NCBI GenBank assembly: GCA_020200195.1 | Contig: JAIVJE010000090.1 | Location: forward strand, 1 to 11,990 | Direction of reading: 5' to 3' | From: Acidobacteriota bacterium | GTDB taxonomy: Bacteria; Acidobacteriota; Vicinamibacteria; Vicinamibacterales; 2-12-FULL-66-21 | DNA length: 11,990 nt | In this document: in pieces, positions 1 through 7,089 of the stretch | Layout of the letters: each line of letters opens with the position of its first letter | Position numbering within the stretch: the stretch's first letter is position 1 | Program-made: the position numbers and the translations under genes | The notes under the pieces: model-generated | Told to the model about the DNA's origin: nothing | Database searches by the model: none | The model's input: only the letters and a program-made list of their open reading frames with translations

Positions 1-1606
1 CGGTGGGCCAGGTCACCTCGATCGACGCGACCCGGGCTGCCTGGCCCAGCCCGAAGGTCAGAGGCAGCTCGCTCTGAGAGCAGTAGCTCGAACCCGTTTT
101 CACCATGCTCCAGATTTTGCGGCCACTGTCGAGCGTCGCGCGGACGCGGGCCCCGATTCCGTCGCGGTTGGAGGTCGTACCCACGGTGGTGACGCGCAGC
201 GCGGCATTGCGGTTGCCGCCGTCGTTGCGCAGCAACCGTGCCGGTCCATTGTTGGCGGTGATCAGCAGGTCCAGATCTCCGTCCCGGTCGACATCCCCAT
301 AGGCTGCACCGCGTGCGACGACGGGCTGTTGAAACGCGGTACCCAGCCGCGTGGACATCTCCGCGAACTTCTTCGCTCCGAGGTTGCGGAACAGGTGAGG
401 CCGTTGCGCGTAGGTCACTTTCGGCTGCACCACGCTGATGTCATCCGAGACGTGGCCGTTGGCGGCAAAGATATCGAGCAGACCATCGAGATCCACATCG
501 AAAAAGAAGCAGGCAAACGTGAGGGTCAGCAGCGAGGCCTTGCCTATTGTCGATGTCGGCGCATCATCGATGAACAGCCCGGTGCCTTCGTTCGAGTAGA
601 GCGCCATCATCTCGTTGGAGAAATTGCCGATGATGAGGCTCTGGCGCCCCGATCCATCGTAGTCGGCCGTATCCACGCCCATGCCCGCGCGGGCGACGCC
701 GGCTTCGTTGAAGGCGACGCCTGCCGTCATGCCGACGTCGGTGAACTTGCCGTCGCCGCTGTTCCGGTACAGGCGATTCGGCTGGGTGTCGTTGGCCACG
801 AACAGATCCATTCGGCCGTCGTCGTTGTAATCGATCAGCGCCACGCCGAGCGATTTCGACGACGGATCGTACAGGCCGGCCCGTTTCGTGACGTCCTCGA
901 ACGTGCCGTCTCCCTTGTTGCGATAGAGTGTCGAGCTCTGCCCCTTGTAGGACTCAGGCGTGCAATAGGACTTGGTCCGTCCGTCCAGCGTGCAGCGGAG
1001 GTCGGTGTCGATCGTCCATTCAACGTAATTGGCGACGAAGAGATCGAGCCGTCCATCGACGTCGTAGTCGAACCACGCCGCGCTCGTCGAGAACCCCGGG
1101 TCGCCGACACCAGCGTGGGCCGTTACGTCGACGAACTTTCCCCCGCCGAGATTTCTGATCAGACGGTTAGGGCCCAGGCACGTGATGTAGATGTCGATGT
1201 GGCCGTCGTTGTCGTAGTCGGCAGCGGTCACGCCGAGACCGTACATCTCCGCCGCGAGTCCGGACTGGCGCGTGACGTCGGTGAAAGTGCCGTCGCGGTT
1301 GTTCCGATACAGCGCAGGCCAGGAGGGTGCGCCGGTCCGGCCCGGCCAGTTCCTGGAATTGATCAGCAGGATGTCCTGCCAGCCGTCGTTATCCACGTCG
1401 AGGAACGCCGCCCCAGAGCCAAGCGTCTCCGGCAGGTACTTCTTGCCGAACGCGCCGCTATTGTGGCGAAAACGGATCCCGGCGACCGAAGTGATGTCGG
1501 TAAAAAAAAGTCCTTGGTCCTTGGTTCTTGGTCCTTGGTCGGTGCTACCAAGGACCAAGGACGAGCTGAGCACCAAGGACGCAAGGACCAAGCACTTCGC
1601 CGTCAG
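1..1606 (-). CDS. CRTAC1-like FG-GAP/VCBS repeat protein with ASPIC/UnbV domain (3' end outside window)
   Basis: Probably an exported repeat protein of the CRTAC1 family (integrin-like beta-propeller plus ASPIC/UnbV domain); its substrate is unknown. About 535 codons are visible and the C-terminus lies beyond base 1. Seven calcium-loop motifs of the DxDxDG type can be read, including DVDNDG (residues 70-75), DYDNDG (about 129), DYDVDG (about 178), DYNDDG (about 258), a weaker DYDGSG (about 314), DVDLDG (about 368) and DVDRDG (about 437). They are followed by the ASPIC/UnbV signature (SNRDGIGARVRA, then LTFGLG and EVTWP). No ATG is near the start of the family homology. I chose CTG at 1606 because GGAGG lies six bases upstream (1613-1617) and the codon overlaps the upstream stop as CTGA; TTG at 1591 is the alternative. 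The resulting N-terminus has Lys4, a hydrophobic run at residues 5-20 and then a polar linker, as in a signal peptide. It is probably co-translated with the upstream cytochrome/TPR gene. Family call is firm; start is inferred. Confidence 0.9.
   Translation of the reverse strand, partial: MTAKCLVLASLVLSSSLVLGSTDQGPRTKDQGLFFTDITSVAGIRFRHNSGAFGKKYLPETLGSGAAFLDVDNDGWQDILLINSRNWPGRTGAPSWPALYRNNRDGTFTDVTRQSGLAAEMYGLGVTAADYDNDGHIDIYITCLGPNRLIRNLGGGKFVDVTAHAGVGDPGFSTSAAWFDYDVDGRLDLFVANYVEWTIDTDLRCTLDGRTKSYCTPESYKGQSSTLYRNKGDGTFEDVTKRAGLYDPSSKSLGVALIDYNDDGRMDLFVANDTQPNRLYRNSGDGKFTDVGMTAGVAFNEAGVARAGMGVDTADYDGSGRQSLIIGNFSNEMMALYSNEGTGLFIDDAPTSTIGKASLLTLTFACFFFDVDLDGLLDIFAANGHVSDDISVVQPKVTYAQRPHLFRNLGAKKFAEMSTRLGTAFQQPVVARGAAYGDVDRDGDLDLLITANNGPARLLRNDGGNRNAALRVTTVGTTSNRDGIGARVRATLDSGRKIWSMVKTGSSYCSQSELPLTFGLGQAARVASIEVTWPT
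1511..1595. repeat. CTTGGTC heptamer repeat forming an inverted repeat inside a gene start
   Basis: On the plus strand the 7-base unit CTTGGTC (one copy CTTGGTT) is repeated four times at 1513-1540. Its complement ACCAAGG follows at 1548-1561, with further degenerate copies to 1595. Bases 1527-1539 and 1547-1559 are perfect 13-base inverted arms around a 7-base loop, so both DNA strands and the RNA can fold into a hairpin. An eight-base A run (1502-1509) borders it. The element sits in the first 33 codons of the CRTAC1-like gene. I recall similar AAGGACC-type repeats between genes in acidobacterial genomes, but could not check copies elsewhere. Confidence 0.85.
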
Positions 1607-4467
1607 TGCCCGCCTCCGGCTCTCGAGGAGACGGCTCCCGTAGTCGGCGCGGCGCGCGGCGCGAACCGGTGCTCGTGGATCTGCTGACGCTCGTTGTTGT
1701 CGTCGGGGTTCAGTTGTCGGTACGGTCCGGTGATGGCCTGAGACGACTCGTCGGCCTTGAAGCGGGAATAGAGCGCCTGCTGGCGAGAGGCCTTCTGAGA
1801 ATCGCCGAGTCCCTGATAGCACAGCATCAAGTTGTAATGGGCCTGGAGATCCTCAGGGTCGATCTCGAGAACTTTATGAAACTCCTCGACTGCGGCGGCG
1901 TACTCGCGTTTCAGGAACAGCACGCGGCCGAGTTGATTGACGACGACGCGGTCCCGCGGGTACTGGGACGCAGCTTCTCGCAGGTGCGTCAGCGCCTGGT
2001 CGTAATCACCAAGACTCTTCAGCGCCATCCCCAGGAAGAAATGTGTCTTCGCCAGTTTCGGGTCGACATCGAGCGCTTTACGGAGAATCATCTCGGCCGC
2101 GCTCATGTTTCCTTCCTGGATGCGCGCGCGGCCGACGTTCACCCAGCCGTCGGCGTAGCCCGGGTCCATCTGCGTCACCTTCAGAAACACGGCCTCTGCG
2201 TTCCTGATGTCCCCCTGGAGGAGAAGCCCGATGCCGTAGTCGTTCCAACGCTCCCGAACGGAACGGTTCGTCACGGCCTCGACTGACGGAAGAGGCGCCC
2301 CTCGCGACAGCACGCGCAGCGACGCACTGCTCTCGGCCATCACGGTCGTCGGGATATCGGGAATCGCCTTGATTTGCCCGGACACCTTCGATGTATCCCC
2401 CGTGAACAACCACCTCCCATCGTCGTGCGATGGCGAAAGGGAGAAGTTCTTCTGGACTGGATCCCTGACGCCGCTGAACGCCCACTGTGTATTCCACCAC
2501 GCGAACTTGCGGTAGTTCACCTTCGCTTTGAGATAGATGCGATCGCCGGCATCCTCCGGAATCTGCAGCCGGTAGTGAATGGTGTCCGCCGCGCCGGGGG
2601 GAATCAGGCGGACGTAGGCAACGGACCGCGCGCTCCAAGCGTTGCGTTTGTTGATTTGATTTCCGTGCTCGTCGAGCAGGAGGCTTCTGTAGAAGTGAGC
2701 GCCGGGCTCGACCGGTCCTTTCCCGCCATCAGCCACCGACCCGCTGTGGAGCAGCACGCGGCCCTTGTCGTCCACCGCTTCGAGCTCCACCCACACGTCG
2801 AAGGCGTCGACGGTCCCGCCCGGGAAAAAGTGGCCGACCTTGCGAGTCCGCACGACGACTTCCACGCGAACCGACTCCCCACGACGCACAGGCGCCTCGA
2901 CTTTGTCGAGCGGTGCGATCACGTCCGCCGTCGCCGATACGAAATTCTGTGCGGATCCGAAGTTCATGGACTCTTCGCCCACGGCGAACGTGCTGGCCAG
3001 CCGGGGCTCGGTCGCCGCCTGGTTCGGGCGTCCGGAATCCGGCGGCGGCGTACTTTCCTGGGTCCGCACCAGTCCAAAGATGTCGACCGATATCTGGCCG
3101 TCGCGCAGGAAGTCCTGTACCGCCTTGAGCTGCACGGAATCCTTATTGACGAACGGCAGCGCCGTGTTCGCCGCCGCAAACCGGTGCGATTTGACTTTGC
3201 CGTTCTTTGCCGCGGGATCGCTGGACGGCACGAGCTGCATGTGGCAGTCAGCGCATTTCTGCGACTTGGCGGGATAGTAGAACGACCGTGCGCCCTGACC
3301 CGATACGCCGGAGGCCTGCCAGTTGTCGTAGTCGTTGAATCCACGGAACCAGCGATACGCGTTGACTGGCACGTCGAGGTGGACCTTGTGACAGCTCGAG
3401 CAGAACTCCGCCGTCTGATCCCGGTGAAACGGCTTCAGGAATGTTTCGCGATGCGGCTTCGGATCGATGTAGGTCAACTGGTCGTGGACGAACCTCAGAA
3501 TCGGATTGTCACTTGCCGCGAGATCGTGCATCGGCGGGTACTCCACTTCGAAGTCCCCCTGCCCCATCGTGCTGCCGACGCGCGTAATGGCGTGGCAGGA
3601 CGTGCAACCGAGCCCGGCCTGCGCTTCCGGCGTATCGATCTGCTCCTTGATCGGTCGATCGAATCGACCGTTGAAGAAGACGGCGTGATCGTGGCATCCC
3701 GCACACCACTTGGACGGTTGAGTGCCAACCACGTCCTGCATGTACTCGATCGATTTGCGGTACCACTGGTTGTTGAAGGACGAGAACCGATGAGCAGACG
3801 ACTGCCACTCCTTATAGATATCGGTATGGCAGCGCCCGCAGGTCTCGCTCGTCATGAAGAAATTCGCCGGAATGATTCCGCGGACGTTCGTGTCGGCCGA
3901 CGACGGGAAGAATGGGCTGTGAGGGCCCCGTCCCTCCTCCTGCATACTCGCCGGCACCACCGCCGGGTTGTCGATCCGGTAGCGAGCCTTCGCTCGCGAG
4001 TCGTGCGTCATCGCCATGCCGAAGGCGGCCACAAACGCCAGCGTGGCGACGACGTACGCCGCGCCGAGCGCCTGACGCTGCCGTGACCGTGCCTGTCGCG
4101 CCGCGATCCACGCGCCCATGGCAAGGAGTGGCACACCGCCGGCGATGGTAAGGCCTATGTGGGCCGGCACCAGCCACCGAGTCCGACCCGCGGCACCGAC
4201 GATCATGATCGCGACACCGGACAGCGCGCCCGCGCCAAGCACCACTGAACTGAGCAGAATGGGGAGTCCTGCCGTGTCGCGTCGGCGGATGAGGCGCACG
4301 GTCAGCACGACGCCGAGCACGAGACCAAGCGCCATGTGGAGCACGATGTTGGAGAAGTAGAATAGCGACGGGCTGGCAAACGCGGCCAGGTAAGCGCTGT
4401 TCAACAGCAGGATGAGAACGCCCGCGAACAGGCTGGCGCCACGGGTTCCTGTCGAAAGGGGGGTCAT
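1603..4467 (-). CDS. Membrane-anchored pentahaem cytochrome c with C-terminal TPR domain
   Basis: A 954-residue protein likely to carry electrons at or outside the cytoplasmic membrane; no specific donor or acceptor can be named. Five hydrophobic segments lie near residues 11-31, 35-60, 67-92, 98-122 and 132-153. A periplasmic cytochrome part follows with haem-binding CxxCH motifs at 210-214, 255-259, 288-292, 356-360 and 405-409, and extra His residues that could be distal ligands; the spacing resembles the cytochrome c554-type multihaem domain. After a beta-rich middle part (about 500-700), four or five TPR units occupy about 738-905 and a polar tail ends in GGGH. The start is ATG at 4467. 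It has no good Shine-Dalgarno, but a sigma70-like promoter lies so close that the message would be nearly leaderless. The stop TGA overlaps the proposed CTG start of the CRTAC1-like gene, suggesting one transcript. Domain calls are read from sequence; the redox role is inference. Confidence 0.92.
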   Translation of the reverse strand: MTPLSTGTRGASLFAGVLILLLNSAYLAAFASPSLFYFSNIVLHMALGLVLGVVLTVRLIRRRDTAGLPILLSSVVLGAGALSGVAIMIVGAAGRTRWLVPAHIGLTIAGGVPLLAMGAWIAARQARSRQRQALGAAYVVATLAFVAAFGMAMTHDSRAKARYRIDNPAVVPASMQEEGRGPHSPFFPSSADTNVRGIIPANFFMTSETCGRCHTDIYKEWQSSAHRFSSFNNQWYRKSIEYMQDVVGTQPSKWCAGCHDHAVFFNGRFDRPIKEQIDTPEAQAGLGCTSCHAITRVGSTMGQGDFEVEYPPMHDLAASDNPILRFVHDQLTYIDPKPHRETFLKPFHRDQTAEFCSSCHKVHLDVPVNAYRWFRGFNDYDNWQASGVSGQGARSFYYPAKSQKCADCHMQLVPSSDPAAKNGKVKSHRFAAANTALPFVNKDSVQLKAVQDFLRDGQISVDIFGLVRTQESTPPPDSGRPNQAATEPRLASTFAVGEESMNFGSAQNFVSATADVIAPLDKVEAPVRRGESVRVEVVVRTRKVGHFFPGGTVDAFDVWVELEAVDDKGRVLLHSGSVADGGKGPVEPGAHFYRSLLLDEHGNQINKRNAWSARSVAYVRLIPPGAADTIHYRLQIPEDAGDRIYLKAKVNYRKFAWWNTQWAFSGVRDPVQKNFSLSPSHDDGRWLFTGDTSKVSGQIKAIPDIPTTVMAESSASLRVLSRGAPLPSVEAVTNRSVRERWNDYGIGLLLQGDIRNAEAVFLKVTQMDPGYADGWVNVGRARIQEGNMSAAEMILRKALDVDPKLAKTHFFLGMALKSLGDYDQALTHLREAASQYPRDRVVVNQLGRVLFLKREYAAAVEEFHKVLEIDPEDLQAHYNLMLCYQGLGDSQKASRQQALYSRFKADESSQAITGPYRQLNPDDNNERQQIHEHRFAPRAAPTTGAVSSRAGGGH

Positions 4468-4475
4468 CCGCTTGT

Positions 4476-4504
4476 AGGTTACGACGCGTGAAGGTTCGGG
4501 TCAA
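4476..4504 (-). promoter_or_regulatory. Candidate sigma70-type promoter for the cytochrome/TPR gene
   Basis: On the minus strand TTGACC (4504-4499) is separated by exactly 17 bases from TAACCT (4481-4476). Both are close to the -35 and -10 consensus. Transcription would begin near 4469, only a few bases before the ATG at 4467, giving a nearly leaderless mRNA, which fits the lack of a clear ribosome binding site there. Prediction by eye only. Confidence 0.4.
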
Positions 4505-4566
4505 TGAGGTTGCGCAGAGCACGAGCCTCCGCGACGCCACCTCAATCTACATCTGGTTGGATTTCG

Positions 4567-5166
4567 ATGTTCATGCCGCTAGCCGTCATCGGCGTCGTCT
4601 TCCTGATGGCGGCCCAGCCGTCCAGTCCGGCGGACTGGTCCGCTTCGGCCGAGGCGGTGTTCATGACCGCTGGCGAGACGCGAACCTGGAAGACGCTCCG
4701 GTCCGATGATGAACGGGAGCGATTCAAGGCCGAGTACTGGCTGCAGCGGGACACGAACCCACAGACCGATGCCAACGAGTTCCAGGAGTTGATTCGTTCG
4801 CGAATCGAGGTCGCCGACCGTGAGTTCGCGATCGGTGACAAACACGGGTCGAGTACGCAGCGCGGGCGCGTGTTCGTCCTGCTGGGACCCGCGGCCGGCG
4901 GCCGCATTCTTGCGGGGCCGCTGGACAGCTCCCCCAAAATGGAGAGTGGCCGCATGGTGCTGCCGCGCGGTGCGCTGGACACCCGCGAGTGGCACGTCTG
5001 GGTGTACAACCGCGAGGGCAACCGTGAGCTGCTCGAGACGGTCGGGCGTCGCGACTTCGAATTGACGTTCATCGTCGATCGGGGCAATCGCGATCACCTG
5101 GAAAGCGGCCCGCTCTTTTCACGCATCCGCGAGAAGGTGGCGGCTGCATCACTCGTACGCCGCTGA
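4567..5166 (+). CDS. Exported GWxTD domain-containing protein
   Basis: A GWxTD-type protein, a family of unknown function common in Acidobacteriota and Bacteroidota. The ATG at 4567 gives 199 residues with a signal-like start (MFMPLAVIGVVFLMAAQ, hydrophobic to about residue 16). An in-frame ATG at 4504 would add 21 residues rich in Arg and Ser that look like upstream noncoding sequence, so I prefer 4567; ATG 4573 is also possible. Family features are a Trp-containing amphipathic start, the FKAEYWLQRDTNPQT block (about 51-65), the NEFQELIRSRIEVADREF helix and then RGRVFVLLGP. The eponymous G-W-x-T-D reads GSSTQ here, so Trp and Asp are both replaced. The C-terminal part (EWHVWVYN, FELTFIVDRG) fits the family beta-strands. 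It is divergent from the cytochrome/TPR gene across a 99-base gap (4468-4566) and 38 bases before the cupin remnant. Confidence 0.8.
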   Translation: MFMPLAVIGVVFLMAAQPSSPADWSASAEAVFMTAGETRTWKTLRSDDERERFKAEYWLQRDTNPQTDANEFQELIRSRIEVADREFAIGDKHGSSTQRGRVFVLLGPAAGGRILAGPLDSSPKMESGRMVLPRGALDTREWHVWVYNREGNRELLETVGRRDFELTFIVDRGNRDHLESGPLFSRIREKVAAASLVRR

Positions 5167-5204
5167 ACTCTTTCTTGTTGGGAAACAGTACAAGGAGGTG
5201 GCTG

Positions 5205-5457
5205 ATGAAGCGATCGTTGACTTTGGTTCTCGCGTTTCTTCTTGGCGGGGGAGTGAGCGCGTTTATGCAGAGCTCGAAAGATGCGGTTGCGGTCGATCCC
5301 ACACACCACAACGTAATCATGGACAACGCACGCGTGCGCGTCTTCGAAGTGCTGGCGTGCCCAAGTTCTGTGGATGGAAAACGTGGAGCATTCCTGGGAG
5401 CTGCTGGCTGGGCAAGTACACTTAGTAGCCGTGGAAGTGAAATCGGGCCGTCCCTGA
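5205..5457 (+). pseudogene. Remnant of a small exported cupin-like gene with internal deletion and frameshift
   Basis: The start is strong: AAGGAGG at 5192-5198 precedes ATG at 5205, followed by a signal peptide (MKRSLTLVLAFLLGGGVSAF) and a typical opening of small cupin proteins, with DNARVRVFEV near residues 40-49. At about 5357 that similarity stops. One base out of frame, the end of the same family resumes at about 5359: WMENVEHSWELLAG and then VHLVAVEVKSG, ending at TGA 5455. The part that should join them, about 40-45 residues with the metal-binding PxHxHP motif and most of the barrel, is absent. Read in the original frame the ORF simply continues with unrelated residues to 5498. The two halves were matched from knowledge of the family pattern, not by alignment. 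The product cannot be a working cupin unless this is an assembly error. Confidence 0.65.
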
Positions 5458-5463
5458 CTATCG

Positions 5464-5495
5464 ACCGCCGGCCCGAACCGGCAAATCTCAGCGGT
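5464..5495. terminator. Possible stem-loop between convergent genes
   Basis: GCCGG (5467-5471) and CCGGC (5478-5482) can pair around a six-base loop, and flanking ACCGC (5464-5468) and GCGGT (5491-5495) offer an alternative outer stem. It lies where the cupin remnant and the pap gene converge. No T run follows on either strand, so Rho-independent termination is doubtful. Confidence 0.2.
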
Positions 5496-7041
5496 TGATA
5501 GCCGTTCTGATGCTGCTGCATGCGGTCTTCAGCACTTTGAGCCGTGCAAAGTACTTGTCGTTGCCTTCGACGAGCGTCCACGGCGCCACGCGGGTACTTG
5601 TCCGCTCCACCATGTCATTGACGGCGCGCTCATAGTCGGCCCATTTCGCCCGGTTCCGCCAGTCTTCGTCCGTCAGCTTCCATTGTTTGTGTCGCGCCTT
5701 CTCGCGCTCCTTGAAGCGGCGGAATTGCTCGTCCTGCGAGATGTGAACCCAGTATTTCACCAGGACGATACCGTGGTCGACAAGCTGCTCCTCGAACTCA
5801 TCGATCTCGGAGTAGGCGCGCCTCCATTCCCGCTCGGTCGCGAACCCCTCAACCCGCTCCACCAGGACGCGGCCGTACCAGCTTCGATCGAAGATCGTCA
5901 GCCGCCCCGCGCGCGACAGGTGACGCCAGAAGCGCCACAGGTAATGGTGGGCTCGTTCTTCGTCGGTTGGCGCGGCGATTGGAATGACCTGGTACGACCG
6001 CGCGTCCAGCGCGCCAGTGACCCGCCTGATCGCGCCGCCCTTGCCGGCCGCGTCCGATCCTTCGAACACGAGGATCGTCGAGACGCCCTTCTGCTCTGCC
6101 TTGCGCTGCAACAGATTCAGCCGTCCCTGATACTTCTCGAGATCGGTCGCGAACGCCTTCTTGGAGACCGCCTGGGACATGTCGAGGCTGCTCAGGATGG
6201 TCACGGCCGCGGTTGCGGATCCGCGTATCTGGGCCGCGGCCGCCGGCTCCGGCCCTGATTGCGCCGTGGTCTTGCGTTGCGCTTGACGGCCAGCTCCGCC
6301 CGCAACTTTCACGGTCTGGCGCTCTCCGCGACCTTGTGCTAGCGCGTTGCGAATCGCGTTCCTGACCGATCTTGCGACCGTGAGACTTCGATAGGCTTCG
6401 TCGACGCCCTCGACAATCGTCCAGGGTGCCTCGATGGTGCTCGTCCGCCGCAGGACCCGTTCCGCTGCGGCCACGAACTTGTCGTACAGCCGCCAGTGCC
6501 GCCATTGGCGTTTGGTGACGCGCCACCTGGTGATTGGATCTTTTTCCAATGTCCGAAGCCGCTTCTTTTGAGCGCTCTTGCCGAGATGCATCCAGAACTT
6601 GAGGATCAACGCGCCATCATCAGTCAGAGTCCGCTCGAACCCCGCGATCCGCTCGAGCTGCTTGTCCAGATCGGCCGTTCGGCTTCGGCCATACACGCGA
6701 TCGAGCACAGGACGCGAGTACCAGGAGCTCAGGAACAGGCCGATTCGGCCCTTTGGCGGCAAATCCCGCCAGTACCGCCAGTACTCGGGGCGTTCTCCTT
6801 CCTCATCTGACGGCTCCCTGTAGGCGCGCGTCACGATCCAGCGCGGATCCATCCACTCGTTCAGCAGGTTGACGGTCTCTCCCTTGCCCGCACCATCGAC
6901 TCCAGCAAACACGACGATGACCGAAAACCGCGCATTGATCAGCTGTCGCTGCGTCTCGAGCAGCTCCGTACGGAGGGTCGGGATCCGCGCTTTGTACTCT
7001 TCTTTCGGGATCGTTCGGCCGAGCTCGGCAGCTTCAAACAT
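5488..7041 (-). CDS. pap: Polyphosphate:AMP phosphotransferase (two-domain PPK2, class II)
   Basis: A cytosolic enzyme that moves phosphate from polyphosphate to AMP, making ADP. The 517 residues hold two PPK2 domains in tandem joined by a low-complexity Ala/Gly/Arg linker (about 236-285). Domain 1 has a Walker A loop GVDGAGKGET (47-56); domain 2 has GSDAAGKGG (328-336). The second P-loop-kinase acid motif is complete only in domain 2 (FDRSWYGR, 384-391); in domain 1 the same place reads FLSSWYSR (103-110), losing the Asp and its neighbouring Arg. This suggests domain 2 is the catalytic one and domain 1 is structural or altered. Two fused domains are the known layout of Pap enzymes from Acinetobacter and Pseudomonas. 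The start ATG at 7041 has AGGAAG a few bases upstream. It lies 48 bases behind adk on the same strand. Confidence 0.93.
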   Translation of the reverse strand: MFEAAELGRTIPKEEYKARIPTLRTELLETQRQLINARFSVIVVFAGVDGAGKGETVNLLNEWMDPRWIVTRAYREPSDEEGERPEYWRYWRDLPPKGRIGLFLSSWYSRPVLDRVYGRSRTADLDKQLERIAGFERTLTDDGALILKFWMHLGKSAQKKRLRTLEKDPITRWRVTKRQWRHWRLYDKFVAAAERVLRRTSTIEAPWTIVEGVDEAYRSLTVARSVRNAIRNALAQGRGERQTVKVAGGAGRQAQRKTTAQSGPEPAAAAQIRGSATAAVTILSSLDMSQAVSKKAFATDLEKYQGRLNLLQRKAEQKGVSTILVFEGSDAAGKGGAIRRVTGALDARSYQVIPIAAPTDEERAHHYLWRFWRHLSRAGRLTIFDRSWYGRVLVERVEGFATEREWRRAYSEIDEFEEQLVDHGIVLVKYWVHISQDEQFRRFKEREKARHKQWKLTDEDWRNRAKWADYERAVNDMVERTSTRVAPWTLVEGNDKYFARLKVLKTACSSIRTAINR

Positions 7042-7089
7042 CGTTCTTCCTTGATGGTGCGTTTCGAATAGATCTCTCCTGCAACTCGT

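Noticed and set aside
1511..1595. CRISPR array or IS end
   Set aside because: The units are 7 bases with no unique spacers, no cas genes are near, and no transposase or target duplication is visible.
329..1687. Long plus-strand open frame (452 codons) opposite the CRTAC1-like gene
   Set aside because: It is the antisense of the FG-GAP gene; its repeated Val/Ile-rich blocks are mirror images of the DxDxDG coding motifs, and it resembles no protein family.
2374..4086. Plus-strand open frame of 570 codons opposite the cytochrome/TPR gene
   Set aside because: The minus frame has five CxxCH motifs, membrane segments and TPRs; the plus frame is Arg/Val-rich with no motif, as expected of antisense in GC-rich DNA.
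4504..4566. Upstream in-frame ATG 4504 as start of the GWxTD protein
   Set aside because: It would put a 21-residue Arg/Ser-rich stretch before the signal peptide and overlap the -35 box of the divergent promoter; ATG 4567 fits better.
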